Source of the DNA: Chlorops oryzae
Taxonomy: Eukaryota; Arthropoda; Insecta; Diptera; Chloropidae
NCBI GenBank assembly: GCA_020466095.1
Contig: CM035806.1
Location: forward strand, 51,003,783 to 51,067,782
Length of the DNA: 64,000 nucleotides
Direction: 5' to 3'
Shown: one piece after another, positions 45,070 to 57,604 of the stretch
Layout: each line of letters starts with the position of its first letter
Numbering within the stretch: the first letter of the stretch is position 1
Notes under the pieces: model-generated
Databases searched by the model: none
What the model was told of the DNA's origin: nothing
The model's input: only the letters and a program-made list of their open reading frames with translations
Translations under genes and position numbers: made by a program

Positions 45070-45395
45070 AAATGGTTGCCGAGCGGTACTTGTCTTTTGG
45101 AAATGCTATAACACAGTAAGTAACCTTGTCAGTCTCCACAGCTTTGGTTTAAAGTATTTCACGTAATTTGCGTAAAAAATAAACTTTTCCTATTATGGTG
45201 GTTTCAGTCGCGACAAAAACTGCTTATTTTAAATAATTCACCAAAATTATAATTCGAAAGCCACGTATGTAAAATTGAAGCATGAAGTAGACAAAAGAAG
45301 TAACTTTCAGATGTTTATTGTTGGGATTGCCAACTACAGTTAGAAGAGTGATTTCAAAAGGCTTGAAAATGGCTTATTACAGTGGGGAGCAAACA

Positions 45396-47549
45396 TGTAC
45401 AATAGGGCTGCTCTTAACTCTATGGAGAAATTTTGTAGCGAGTTTCTGATCGGTCTCAGGGTCCAGAAGTGTTCCATTAGACATGGAGGAGAAACGTGAG
45501 AAATTTGGAGGCAATCGGATAACGGGAACCCGTGGCAGTTTTCAATTGAAGTTTGGGAAATTGGCAAAAATAGAGAGGAAACGGCCCTTAACTCCCCACA
45601 AGGCGCCCCTACGGATATATAACGTATGGCCAACCCCCTTTTTTTTTTTACTCCGAACATTTTTTCTGAACGAACCTACCCCCTATCTCCCCTCCTTAAG
45701 GGGGCTCCCATACAAAAATAATTTTTTAAAAACTTTTCCCCCCATCTTACTAACTAGCCCCAGAGTGCTCCTAGAGGAGTCAAATGTATGACCGACCCCC
45801 ATTAACTTTGTCCCCCTAACATTTTCTCCGAACATACTTAACCTCTATCTCACCCCCTTAAGGGGGCTCCCATATAAAACTACCTTAATTTGAGCAAAAA
45901 TTCATACAAAATGGCCGTCACTACAGTCAAACCCCTCCTAGGGGGCTGATATATATGACCGACCCCCATTATTTTTTTACCCCAAACATTTTCTTCAAAC
46001 ATACCTACCCTCTATCTCCCCTCGTTAGGGGGGTCCCCATACAAAATTAGGCTTAAATTAAAGAAAAATGCCTCACGAACTTCAATCTATAATATAGATG
46101 CCGTAGGAACAAGAAAGAGCATGTTCAGCATGCATATTCGAAAAATTTACAAAATTACCTTTTAAACGAGCCTAATATGAAGAATATTGGATTAGTTTTT
46201 GGTGTGTTTTAATAATATGATATATTTTATTACCTTTTTTTTTAAACTGAATTTTGGGTTCCATCCCCTAACTGGCCAAATAATGACCCTAGTAGAAAAA
46301 AAATATATTTTCGAGTCAAATGCCGCAAACCTCAATCTATGACGAGTTTTTTGAGACTATAACCATTAAAATCGGTTAGTAGTTTCTATTCATAAAATTA
46401 ATTCAAAACAAATATTTTTTGAAACGCATTATTCACTGTTTTCACGTTCGATTCTTAGGTCTTCGCATGTCTCTCTCGGTCTGTACGCATGCAAAGACTC
46501 AAGAAACGAACGTAAAAACAGTGAATAATGCGTTTCAAAAAGTATTTGTTTTGAATTAATTTTATGAATAGAAACTACTAACCGATTTTAATGGTTATAG
46601 TCTCAAAAAATTCGTCATAGATTGAGGTTTGCGGCATTTGACTCGAAAATATATTTTTTTTCTACTAGGGTCATTATTTGGCCAGTTAGGGGATGGAACC
46701 CAAAATTCAGTTTAAAAAAAAAGGTAATAAAATATATCATATTATTAAAACACACCAAAAACTAATCCAATATTCTTCATATTAGGCTCGTTTAAAAGGT
46801 AATTTTGTAAATTTTTCGAATATGCATGCTGAACATGCTCTTTCTTGTTCCTACGGCATCTATATTATAGATTGAAGTTCGTGAGGCATTTTTCTTTAAT
46901 TTAAGCCTAATTTTGTATGGGGACCCCCCTAACGAGGGGAGATAGAGGGTAGGTATGTTTGAAGAAAATGTTTGGGGTAAAAAAATAATGGGCGTCGGTC
47001 ATATATATCAGCCCCCTAGGAGGGGTTTGACTGTAGTGACGGCCATTTTTTATGAATTTTTGCTCAAATTAAGGTAGTTTTATATGGGAGCCCCCTTAAG
47101 GGGGTGAGATAGAGGTTAAGTATGTTCGGAGAAAATGTTAGGGGGACAAAGTTAATGGGGGTCGGTCATACATTTGACTCCTCTAGGAGCACTCTGGGGC
47201 TAGTTAGTAAGATGGGGGGAAAAGTTTTTAAAAAATTATTTTTGTATGGGAGCCCCCTTAAGGAGGGGAGGTAGGGGGTAGGTTCGTTCAGAAAAAATGT
47301 TCGGAGTAAAAAAATAAAGGGGGTTGGCCATACGTTATATATCCGTAGGGGCGCCTTGTGGGGAGTTAAGGGCCGTTTCCTCTCTATTTTTGCCAATTTC
47401 CCAAACTTCAATTGAAAACTGCCACGGGTTCCCGTTATCCGATTGCTTCCAAATTTCTCACGTTTCTCCTCCATGTCCAATGGAACACTTCTGGACCCTG
47501 AGACCGATTGAAATTTCATTTCGGGAATTAAGAGCAGCCCTAATGTACA
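45396..47549. repeat. About 2.15-kb near-perfect palindrome (long inverted repeat)
   Basis: The left arm 45396-46469 and right arm 46488-47549 are inverted copies, about 98-99% identical by eye, around a loop of roughly 18 bases (TCTCTCTCGGTCTG). Only about 30 bases near the outer ends (45421-45450 against 47510-47530) are divergent. Each arm contains three diverged tandem units of about 165 bp with CTATCTCCCCTCCTTAAGG and GACCGACCCCCATT words. Transcription of either strand would give a hairpin of over 1 kb. The open frames in the arms mirror each other and lack any domain, so I do not call them genes. Confidence 0.95.
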
Positions 47550-47689
47550 ATACACCACTTTTTTCAAAGTACTTTTTTTTTAAGTATCAAGAAAATTGTA
47601 TCAAATCTTGTGTAATATGATAAATACATACATACATATATTTTTTATAATATAAACAGAAAATATAAATAAAAATGCGAATTTTGTTT

Positions 47690-47752
47690 TTGAGTTTCTA
47701 GGGGTCATTTCATCCTGTAACTAATAAACCCTGCTGGCGTTGGGTATAAAAA
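47690..47752 (+). mobile_element. Orphan 3' end of a Helentron-like element
   Basis: CCTGTAACTAATAAACCCTG followed by CTGGCGTTGGGTATAAAAA resembles the 3' termini at 12153 and 45069. The matching 5' end is not next to it. Confidence 0.5.
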
Positions 47753-50117
47753 AATGGGTTTGATAATTTTCAACCTTTTTTTTTTTGAGTAGAATATCTA
47801 AAAATTTTATCCCAAATATATTATGAAACACATTCTTGCAAAGGATCGCCCGCTTCTCCCCCTTCCCATAAAAAAAAATCAAATATTTCCTCTTTAATCA
47901 AAGAAGGCACTTTTGTGGCTGTCTGTTTATTCTCGTTATATGCCACCATCCCCAGAAATTAGCCCCGACCATTTAGCATTTAAGAAAAAACTTTTGCTTA
48001 CGACACGCAAGGAAAACTTAAATCATTAAATAGCAACCTTAGCCCGCAAAAGGGTGAATGGGTTAAAACTTTTGTGACAAATAATAAAATTTACGCATAT
48101 GTTATGAAACCCGAATAAAAGGATTCATCGCGAACTGGCATGTCATTTTCGAATTCGAATTCACGCAATTAATTCGTAATCGTGTGAGGATATTACTGCC
48201 GTTACGAAGGGAGATATGCGACTGTGTGTGTATGTACATATATATATATGTATGCGTGTCTGTGTGTAAGAAGTTGGACGCGAAAAGGCGGAAGACCGAT
48301 ATAATGACGCTCATCGCTTTCCGAGACTTCAATCGCAGGTGCCTTTTTCACAAGAAACAGAATATTTGTGGGCGAATTTCGATTATGTAGCGAGTTAAAT
48401 GAAATGTCAAATGTTGATTGCACTCACAAAATCAATTTAAAAATCCGCAAGTTGTGTAAAAAAACTACACGATGACATGGCAGTTAATCGGAAGCGAAAA
48501 GTGGATTATACTTTTTTACAAATCAATAACCAGTCAATAACTTTATTTCGACCGATGACGGCAATTGATGAAAGGCGATTGATTTCTCTTTCGTCTAAAC
48601 TCTTTTTTTCGCTGATAAGGCCGGTATTCAGTGTATAGTGTATAGGTATGAACGTTTGAAATCTCTTTTTACTAAGGAATGTTTCCTGCTTTTGAATTAT
48701 AATACTTAATTTTATTTTTATTTTTTTTGTTCATTTAGAATCTTTTTGATAAAGCTTCCTGGATGCTTATATTCTGGGTAGATTGAACTAGTTTTTGCCT
48801 AATTTGCCGTATCCGGTTTAAATACTCGTACGTACCTACACAAAGAGCCAAGCACATATTGGTGCAAAGTTACGCCCGAGAAGTATGCAACATTTTTTTA
48901 TTTCTGTGATTTTTAAGGATGTTGCCGGCAGTTGACTGTAATGAAACAAAGCACAGTTAATCTCCACCAAAAAAAAAAAATCTATTTTCGTGCATTTTTG
49001 TATTATAGAACGACGTCTGGAACAACAAAAAAACTGTCAATAAAAAATATCCTTCCACAGGAAGGAAAATACAAAATCGGCCAAAAATAATTTTGTAATT
49101 TTTTTTAAAAGAAATTTTCTATATTTGAATCATTTGAGTCGTCATTATATCATTATTCATGACTGAGATATGATTTTTGGAAAAATTCTCCAAAATAAAT
49201 ATGCCCACATTTTTCAAGGATATTCAAGGACTATAGAAGTCAGAGAGCCAAGAACCGGCTCAAATTAAATGTAATGCATTGCCCGAAACAGTAGAACAAT
49301 TCTTGTCGATATTGGCTTCGGGGGCCAATTCACTATACCCTTCACATGCATGGTGAAAAAATATTTTTTGTTAAATAGCTCAGTAATTTGAAGAAAAAAA
49401 AAATCCAATAGGGACGTTATTTTCTTGTGTTCTCTTACACACAGAAATATATGACCCCATAAAATCGATACCATAGATGGGCATGCTGCAGTAAATTTGT
49501 AATGCATTACTGCTTTCAGTATTCAGTAAAGCAATACTGCTTACTGAAAAAAATTTCAGTAATCAGTGAAGGCTTATTGGTTACTGCAGAAAATTGCAGT
49601 AAGCAGTAAATTTTACTGGTTACTGCAAAAGTATTGCGAAATATGTAAAAAGCTATTTAAATGAATATGTATGTATTTCAGTTCATTTCATTTCAACTGA
49701 TTCTTATGTTATATGGTAATTTCGTTTTTAACAAAAGGATTTTTTGCAAGAGCATTGCAGAAATTTTTTGTTTTGGCAATCAGACAGCTAGGACCCCCAA
49801 ATATATTTAATGATGTGTACGTATTTCTAGTAATAGTAGCAATGTTATTGAATTAATATGCAAATAATATTGAACTAATCGGTTCTCACATTGAACTAAT
49901 GGTGTTGAAGCCATTGAAAATTAGTGGTATCGTACTGTGAAATCAACAGTATAAAATTTGCCTTTACAAATTTTGCGCTATTTAATTTTAATATGAAAAT
50001 ATCCTATTTTCAATATTCCTATGAAAAATGTATATTTTTTGACCTGCTCCGGAGCTTTACAAATAACTAGAGCCACCCAGTGGTCCAAATTCCACCATAT
50101 ATTTGTATCGATTCGAT
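47753..50117. other. Intergenic, a repeat fragment only
   Basis: AT-rich DNA with TTACTG/CAGTAA repeated words at 49505-49640 (GCAGTAAGCAGTAAATTTAC) and the MITE fragment at 49818-49950. No gene recognised. Confidence 0.5.
49818..49950 (-). mobile_element. Fragment of the 15469-17246 MITE family
   Basis: It reads as the reverse complement of 16340-16465, sharing TTGAATTAATATGCAAATAA, TCGGTTCTCACATTGAACTA and GGTATCGTACT. Confidence 0.7.
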
Positions 50118-51136
50118 ACACACAGAAAAATACGACCCCATAAAATCGATAAGATCCCCTTATTGAGCGATTTTATAGAGAAATCTTCTTAAACTATATA
50201 AATAATATGCTTTTTCCATAGAGAAAACTCTTTGAATGCATAGAGAAAATCTTATTGAAACATTTTAATAGATATCCTCATATGTTATATTAAATGTGAA
50301 TATCTTATTATTTATGTTGAAGGATAGGGAAAACTGCTTGATATAGTAAAATACTAAGGTGACCATGTCAATCAAACTATATGACATTCTTATAAAAATG
50401 ACGTTTTGATAAGATTCCTTATTGGAAGAAAATCGTTTTAAAAAGAGGCAAGACTTATTGATTTAAAAAGGTATATGAATTCCGTATTCATTCCATAGTT
50501 TAAAAAGACAAAGCAGTTGTTTTGCAATTACATTGATATATTCAATCTAGCACGCTCAAATCATATCTCGCGATGGCGTAGAAGTGTGTTAGATCTATAA
50601 TCTGGAAGGTCCGAGTTCTCGAAGCCTGTCAAACGGCAAAGGAATTTGAGCAAAAATGGAGAATGAAACAGGCAATTAAATTTTAAGGAAAAGATACGAG
50701 GAGCAGAAAGTAAGTTTCCAACCAATAAGAAAGTTGCTTTCATCCCTCTTTCCAAAACGTCATGCACAAACTCTCTCCAAAAATGAATATAGAATCGTTT
50801 TTTTTTTTTTTAATTTTTTAAGCATAAAAAGTTTCGTGAAATCTTTCATGTCTCAGTTTTTTAAATAATGTAGGTAAATACTAAATTATCTACTTTTCCC
50901 AAAAAAAAAAAAAAAAACCCCCCGCTGGAGCAGCGATCGAAACCGCCGACCTTGTGTTTTTACAAGAATTCATATCAAAATTAAGAAGTTATCTTCTTAA
51001 CTTTTCGTTTAATTTTTCGTAAAAATAAACGATAAGTTTTTCTCTATGATTTCAATAAGACAATCTTCTTGGATAAAACCCATAGAGAAATCTTATTGTT
51101 TTTCTTCCGTTTTATGTGGTATCGTTTTCTCTGTGT
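50118..51136. mobile_element. MITE with ACACAGARAAAA termini
   Basis: ACACAGAAAAATACGACCCC at the left is an imperfect inverse of TTTTATGTGGTATCGTTTTCTCTGTGT at the right. The motif CATAGAGAAAWCTT recurs inside. A solo left end of the same type lies at 49437. A tRNA-like SINE head is present at 50565-50640. Non-coding. Confidence 0.55.
50565..50640 (+). mobile_element. Decayed tRNA-like SINE head
   Basis: CTCGCGATGGCGTAGAAGTG (A-box region) and GGTCCGAGTTCTCGAAG (B-box-like) at tRNA spacing. The rest is unrecognisable. Confidence 0.35.
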
Positions 51137-51200
51137 AATGATTTTTGAACGGGTTTCTCGCGAGAATCTATAATTCCAGTGTAATCTGTTGTGTAGGCCT

Positions 51201-53359
51201 CCCTAGTGGCACCAAATGTTACATATCCGACTATGAAACGCTTATACGACTAAGTGATTGTTTTAAAAGAGGTTCTTAGGCGCTTATGTAACTCTTATGA
51301 ACGCAAAAAAGCCCAAAAGGCGGAGCCTGTTGCAACTAAAATTTTAGTTGCAAGAGAAAGTTACAATAACTGATAATGCAACGCTTTTCTCACAAACAAT
51401 TGAAACTTGAGTTAATACTGCGTATTCATTCACACACATAGCAAATGCGTTAGTAAATAATTAGAATCATTTGTAAAAGGAATAGATATTGTTGCAAACA
51501 AAAATGAGTTTGTTTTGACTTGACTTTCGATAAATGGGTTTTTGCTTTTATAAACGAAGCCAAGAAAAATATGTATAAATTGTTATGCATATCACGGAGT
51601 CTTTGAAAATTTTGAATTTCCTGAATCCTAATTTTTGACGCGATCATTAACAAACATAGAGATCTGTCCCGAATTTTCTGTTAGATAGTTGCACTCACAA
51701 CGATTTAAAATAGTTGATAAAATTATATAGTCTATTAAAAAGTGTAGGTGGCAATTTTTTTTGTAAATATACATTAAAAGACGTTATTTTAAAGTAAGAT
51801 TCGTCCTCAATATCACAACATTTTTGTAAATTTAGGACAAAAATGATGGTCACTTCTGGCTTAAGGCAAATAAACTTTTCCAAAATGCACACGGACAAAC
51901 ATGTTAGCTTACTTGAGTAACTTGTAGTGAGCACATATTCGAAGTTGCATAGGTACACTAGCATAATTAATATCAGATTGTTTTGGATTTTATTTCAGTC
52001 AGGGAAAAACTACCCTTTTTGTCCAAATTTTAATAGCTTTTCTTTACATGTACTAGCATGTCTTCGCAAAAATGCATGCTTTTGTCATATTCGCATTTTC
52101 GTAGATGGATGCAACGTCGGCACAGGAAAAAAATCTCCTTGTTTGAAAGCGTTATAGTCAGAACCAAATAGTTGACTAATAAAATTTTTTTTTCTTAGCT
52201 ATGACTTATATGAACCTATTTTCCTAATAATAGGCTCCAGCTTAGGGAGTGTCAGGGGAGGGTTGGGGTCAGCTCATCTGTGACGCGCTGGTGCAAACAG
52301 TCGTTGCATCTGAGAAACAAATGTGACCACGTCGAGTTGTGTCATAGGACACCAGATTAGAACGAAGTTCTTTACGCTATTCAACAAATATTTGATTTTT
52401 TCATTTTTAGGATTTTTTAGTTTTTCGAATTTTCGATATTCTGATTTTTCGATTGATCAATTTTTCAAATTTTCGATTTTCGATGTTTCAGCTTACCAAT
52501 TTTTTAATTTAATATTTAAAATTTTTGACTTTTTAGTTTTTAAATTTATCGATTTTGCACATTTTTGATTCTAAAATTTTTAGATTTTTCGACTTTTTAA
52601 TTTTTAAATTTATCGAAATTTATTTTTCGATTTATCGATTTTTATTTTTCGATTTTCGGTTTTATGTATATTTCTTTCTCTCTTATACACATTTGTTTTA
52701 GCTTAACTAATTGGAGATATTCTGAAAACTTTCAGTCTGGCAGCACCACTTACTGTTTGGCTATGTAAATGTAAACACACCTTGAATTTCGTAATTAATT
52801 GTTATTTCGTGATATCATCGGAAATAAATGTTGCCAAAAAAACTTAATATAGCGTCCGAATCAGGAAATCATTTTACATAAATAAATGTATATTTTTTCT
52901 CATAACTTTCACATAACTTTATCACTTTCACTAAATTCCATTTTTCTTTTCAATCACTCAAAATGACAAGAGAAAATTAATTGAAAATGTGCTTAACAGC
53001 TGTTTTTATAATAAGATACATATCATTTAAAATTTTGTTGAATAAACGTTTTTCAAACTTATATGCAACCAGCCGTAAAGGAGTTGCATAAACAAACCAT
53101 TGCATCTACTAAGCAACATCTAAGCTCCGCCTCTTTCGTTATTGAAAGTAACGAAAGGTTGCAAAAGTAGTTGCAAAACAGATTTTTTTAACTAAAAACT
53201 AAATTTGGTTTGTCAAATCGCTTGTGTAACTTTAAGAGTTTTTCGCAACTACTTTGCTTTGTCTATGAAACTAAAAAGGTTTTTTGAAACGCTTATGCAC
53301 ACCTTATGTAACCAACAAAATTTTTTTTGGTTTAAAGTTGTTACAAAGTGCCACTAGGG
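51201..53359. mobile_element. 2.16-kb element with CCCTAGTGGCAC termini
   Basis: CCCTAGTGGCAC at 51201-51212 is the exact inverse of 53348-53359. Subterminal AAAAGGCGGAGCC (51310s) and CTCCGCCTCTTT (53125s) also pair, as do GTTGCAACTAAAATTTTAG-type words. The middle holds a T-rich tract (52395-52680) and a short stretch (52235-52290) resembling the inner end of the 110-962 element. No coding capacity. Confidence 0.55.
52395..52680. repeat. T-rich tract with repeated TTTTCGA words
   Basis: About 285 bp of TTTTTCGATTTT/TTTTTAATTTTT variants. Low complexity; the open frame 52323-52568 is an artefact of it. Confidence 0.75.
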
Positions 53360-55267
53360 CTCAGTCTATGTGCTCACACCAACATGGTATTCACTCTATT
53401 TGGGGTTCACTCTATCCAAACTCGATTGAAGCTTCTTTTGTATCAAAAGCAAGGTTAGAACTTGACGAAGAAGAAAGTGCAGCAGTTTTGAAAAAAAAAA
53501 CTAACATTTTTCAGTAAACAAGAAAGCGCGTGTTTTTGATTTCTAAAATATTTTAAAAAAATAATAAAAAAACCTTGCTTATTGCTGAGAAGGGATTGCT
53601 AGAAGCTCATGTCAGGATGGTTTATGAGAATAGCTTTTGGAACTTATCGGAACAGGGCTAGAATTTTGAGTTATGCATAAAACCAGGAGTAAATAGAATG
53701 ATTCCCTTCGTGCCAAGAAATCGATGAAGAGATCCATAAGACCCCTAGCAATTCTGTTAAAAGCTGGCTGATAACACTTTTTCATTTTTATCACATTTTC
53801 AAGATCTTTTGGGACCGCACTGATGTCATTTGTCTTTGTTTTGCGGTGTTACTTTAATTCAGCCTTAAACAAAAAATTTCCGCGGGCCCGAAATTCTCTC
53901 TACAATTGACTATTTTAAAAAATCTAAGAAAATTCTTTCCACAATATAATAATTCTTCTTTTTCTTCTATTGTTCTTGTTCTACTTCTTGTTCTACTTCT
54001 TTTTCTTCAACTTCTTCTATAACTCCTAAATTTTTTCTATTACGGGCATCCTCTTCATTTGCGCCCACAGCTGATAGATTTTCTTTAATTGTATCCATTC
54101 GTCTAAGGGTTCTCCTTTATACCTTGCTCCAGGCCATTCAAATAGCAATCCTTTTTGTCATTAAAATTGGCTTCATTACCTTGTTTTACATAACCATGCC
54201 AGGGTCAGAGTCTTGCTTCACTCATTTTGGCCGCAATAGCGAATCAATTAGGTTATATTCGGTCAAAACGGGGTAATTCGGTTGTTCACACCATTTTATT
54301 TTCTTGGCAGAAACAATTTTTAGAGAAAGATAAAACAGAAACCCTATCTATGGAAACAGGGTTCTATAGATTCCATTCTATAGAATTTTAGCAATCAATT
54401 AATTGTCGACAATCCCTAACTAAAGGCTGCAAAATTAAAGTCAATACATAGAAGCGTCACCTCACTTTACATATATTCTCCAAGAATAATAATTATGAAT
54501 TTGAAAAAATTAAGCGAAATTTTCTACTATGAAGAAGCTTCGAAATTCTCCTGAGATTAAGTGATACACGTTTGTATATTCATTGGAAAATTCGTGAAAT
54601 CCTCTGATTTGCTTTTAAAAATTAATGGTATCTGTGTAAAAATTTTACGATGGATTTATTTGGGTGCTGTGAGAATTCTTTGAAAAAATGAAATTCCGCA
54701 TGATTTTTCATTTGCTCATAGGGGTCGAATGTTTCTCAGAGATCCTGGCTTTGTCTTTAGACGGGGTTTATTCGAATAAAAACAAAAAAAGTAGTTTCAA
54801 ATTCATTCCTCTCTGCGCGAAATGAATCTTATCTGATTTTTTCATTGAAAAAAATTGTGGCATAAGAAGGTTAACTTTTAATGGTTGCATACAATGACTG
54901 ATCTCAATCACCAAGGTATTCTTCTTCTTTAGCCATTGCAATCCAGGTGAGGTTTTGATTGTCTCAAACCTACGTCTGCAATGATCTTTATCTTTTGCCA
55001 ATATCCTACAGTCAGTCGCTTCAATCTTTCTCGAATCGATTTGAATAAAATAATACAAAAGCCCGTCAACCTTAGGCCTTATTACCTGGCCCCGACCTAT
55101 CACAGAGCGAAAATACAAAATAAAATACCCTGTAAATTACAACAAGGTTTAGAAGATTTCTCTATAGTTTTTCTCCAAAAAGAGGTCCGTCTAACTTTTC
55201 AATAAAATTAAAATGAGTAGAAATAAGAAGGAATTTTTTTTTTAAATATAAGAGAGATTGCCTCATA
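53360..55267. other. Intergenic, no certain gene
   Basis: It contains a degenerate (CTT)n tract at 53948-54020 whose - strand reading gives a short Glu-rich frame. On the - strand at about 54040-54145 is a 35-codon stretch (EWPGARYKGEPLDEWIQLKK) that looks faintly coding but is bounded by stops. The frame 54768-55118 (- strand) shows no domain. Confidence 0.45.
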
Positions 55268-55502
55268 ATCCGATGTCGGAGAGTTCCAATCCCTGCTCAG
55301 GCGGTAGGTTAATATGGCTGCCACCATGAAGGTTGAAGGTTGAGCACTTAGCCCGATGGGCCCTTTGCGATACCACGTAAAATGGTAAATCAATGAGAAA
55401 AACAGAAAAACGAAACAACATCCACGACCTGAGCTGAGAGTCGAACCCAGGGCCTCTTACTTCGTAAATTGGCATCTCAGCCAACTACGGCACAGATGCC
55501 GT
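55268..55502 (-). mobile_element. tRNA-derived SINE
   Basis: On the - strand: GCCGTAGTTGGCTGAGATGCC (A box), GGGTTCGACTCTCAGCTCAG (B box), GGTCGTGGATGTTG body, then ATGGTGGCAGCCA near the 3' end. Best-preserved relative of the copy at 1710-1906. Confidence 0.7.
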
Positions 55503-55681
55503 CGCTTTCAATTGGAATGTTTCAAAGAGCTTATGCATGAAGTTTTTGAAGGCAGTATGGAAACTTTACTTTATGGCTGATGGCTTGTCTTCTCCTCCCT
55601 TAGTGGAACAACTTTTTCCTTACAATTTACTTGCCTCTTTCACAAGTCCCCATTTTTCCTCACCCATTTTTTAGTTTGCGA

Positions 55682-55755
55682 CTGGATTTGAAATCGAGCC
55701 CTTCAGATTTCTAAGCGCACACGCTACTCCCTACGCCACGGAGAGATCCATTTCA
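55682..55755 (-). mobile_element. SINE head fragment
   Basis: On the - strand, ATCTCTCCGTGGCGTAGGGA (A-box region) then GGCTCGATTTCAAATCC (B-box-like). The head resembles the SINE at 7549, with no recognisable body. Confidence 0.45.
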
Positions 55756-56325
55756 CGCGAGCTAGATTTATTATATGAAGGTCAATATTTTTGGGTGACA
55801 TTTATCGCTCTGTGTATATTTTTCCCCCCCATTAAATTATGTTGCTACAGTCACTCGCAATTATGTGTGTACGTCAAACGAATGGAAATGCCAGCACATT
55901 GAAGGTACCTAAAAAAAAAATGAACTGAAAAATTTTGAAAATTCGTGACCAAAATATTCCAAATGGTCTTTGTGAAAAAATTCCTGCGATTCAGTTAACA
56001 AAAACCATAAATTTTTTTTGGCGTTCTCAAACTTGGAGTACTTAATAAACGCTGAAATTATAACAAATTTTTGATTGGCTCGTCTCAAACGAAAATCAAC
56101 CCCAAAGTGTTCATTTTATGCTCCCCATATTCAATATTCTTCCATTCCATTCAAACGAAATACAAAATAATAAAATAAAAAAAATAAAAACTAAAAGCAG
56201 AAAAACTCAACCGATTTCGTAAAAGACAATCCTATACGAAAGGTAAAAATAGTAACTCCCACATTCGCTCGGGATATGAGAGCAACCCCTGCCAATGCAA
56301 TGCATGTGTGTGCGAACGTTAACAC
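55756..56325. other. Intergenic, nothing recognised
   Basis: AT-rich sequence without supported features. Confidence 0.5.
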
Positions 56326-56650
56326 CCCTGCAGTAACTCGGACCGGTCCTCAGTCGAGCGCGGGTCGGCCTTTAAGAGCTGAGGACCGGTCACCTTTCCA
56401 TACATTCAACTCACCTCTTTTAATATTGGGCAGTCATTGAAAAACAACCGGCCCCTTTTCAAAGCGTGTTGGGTTAGTTTCGGGGTGAGTCCCTTTGTCT
56501 GAACTCACCCAACCACGCTCGTTTTGGGACCAGAGTCCGATAGAGGTTAACCCTAGACAGATCGCGTTTCTTAGAAATTTTGGGTCGGTCGTATATGAAC
56601 CTACCTAGGTCCGGTCCTTTTTACACCGAAACCATTTCATTACTACAGGG
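56326..56650. mobile_element. GC-richer element with CCCTGYAGTAA termini
   Basis: CCCTGCAGTAACTCG at the left pairs with ATTACTACAGGG at the right. Inside, GACCGGTCCTCAG pairs with CTGAGGACCGGTC (about 56342-56390), and GGGTGAGT with ACTCACCC (about 56483-56508). It is notably richer in G and C than the flanks. The target duplication was not resolved. Confidence 0.55.
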
Positions 56651-57602
56651 ATGAACTTATGGAGTGAGCTCGACTCTTGCGGCCAAAGCACGAGGAAAAC
56701 TGAATGAATTCCAATGAAGCCAAACACACATTCCGATAATGCATAAGGGTGTAGAGCTTTACGTAGGATACGTGTATAACCAGTTATATGAGGTCCTTGT
56801 AATCAAGTCGGGAAAATAAATGTCATTCAACATGAATAGTGCCAGTCATTTGACGAGTAATTACCATCAACATTGCTTGATTGGTTAAATCAGAACTGAA
56901 CTAGCCAAAGGTTGAATAGATAGCAGAAAAGAGACAAAAAATTCCAACCCCATTATTAAGGACATGTGATTGAAAGTTATACGGGAATGGTGTAGGTGGA
57001 CCACTTTAAAATCCTCTGCAACTCATATACATACATGTGTGTGAGTGTGTGTGTGTGTGTTTTTTTTTTTTATGTATGTGGCTCAGGACATTTTTGTAAT
57101 TACTATTTAGACATCGAGGCCAGTAAGTAAGCGGTGTCTGACAAAAACATTAATTTTTTTTTTGCTCCGTGAGCTTTTACAACCGACATTTATGGTGGAA
57201 GACTTACACACATACGTGCGCAACATCATACACATATAAAGGTGCTATAATAGGTCTTAATGTACCTATAAAATAAATAAAAACGCCTTTGGAAATGCTA
57301 GTTACTAGCGGGATTTGTAAGTGGTTAGTTCAAACTTTGATGCAAGCTGGATTATTTGGTATTTTGAAAAACTATAAAGGATGTGTAATACGTCCTTACA
57401 ACATCGTACTGGCTTTGGCGATCCATCAATCGAGCCATTGTCGTTTTCAACATTTCATTTCCTTCGAACGTGTAATCGATTCATGATTCCAACGTCAGGT
57501 AAAGTTCCATCTTCCTTGAGTGAACTTTTGAACGCCTAAGAGCGTCTACAAAAATATTAATTAAATTGGAAATATTCGAGCTTTTAATGGAAAACAAAAA
57601 AA
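56651..57602. other. Intergenic, nothing recognised
   Basis: Contains a short (GT)n near 57042-57060 and a T-run. The 57289-57486 open frame has no domain. Confidence 0.5.
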
Positions 57603-57604
57603 AA

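Noticed and set aside
45340..45791. Open frames on both strands in the left palindrome arm, and their mirror images at 47166-47620
   Set aside because: Both arms carry the same frames in opposite directions. No domain is seen, and the codons reflect tandem C-rich units.
53948..54145. Glu-rich and Trp/Lys-rich short - strand frames next to a (CTT)n tract
   Set aside because: Frames overlap and are cut by stops, and the acidic part is a translated microsatellite. Too short to call a gene.
54768..55118. 116-codon - strand open frame
   Set aside because: No domain or family resemblance, and codon use is close to the background; kept only as a note.
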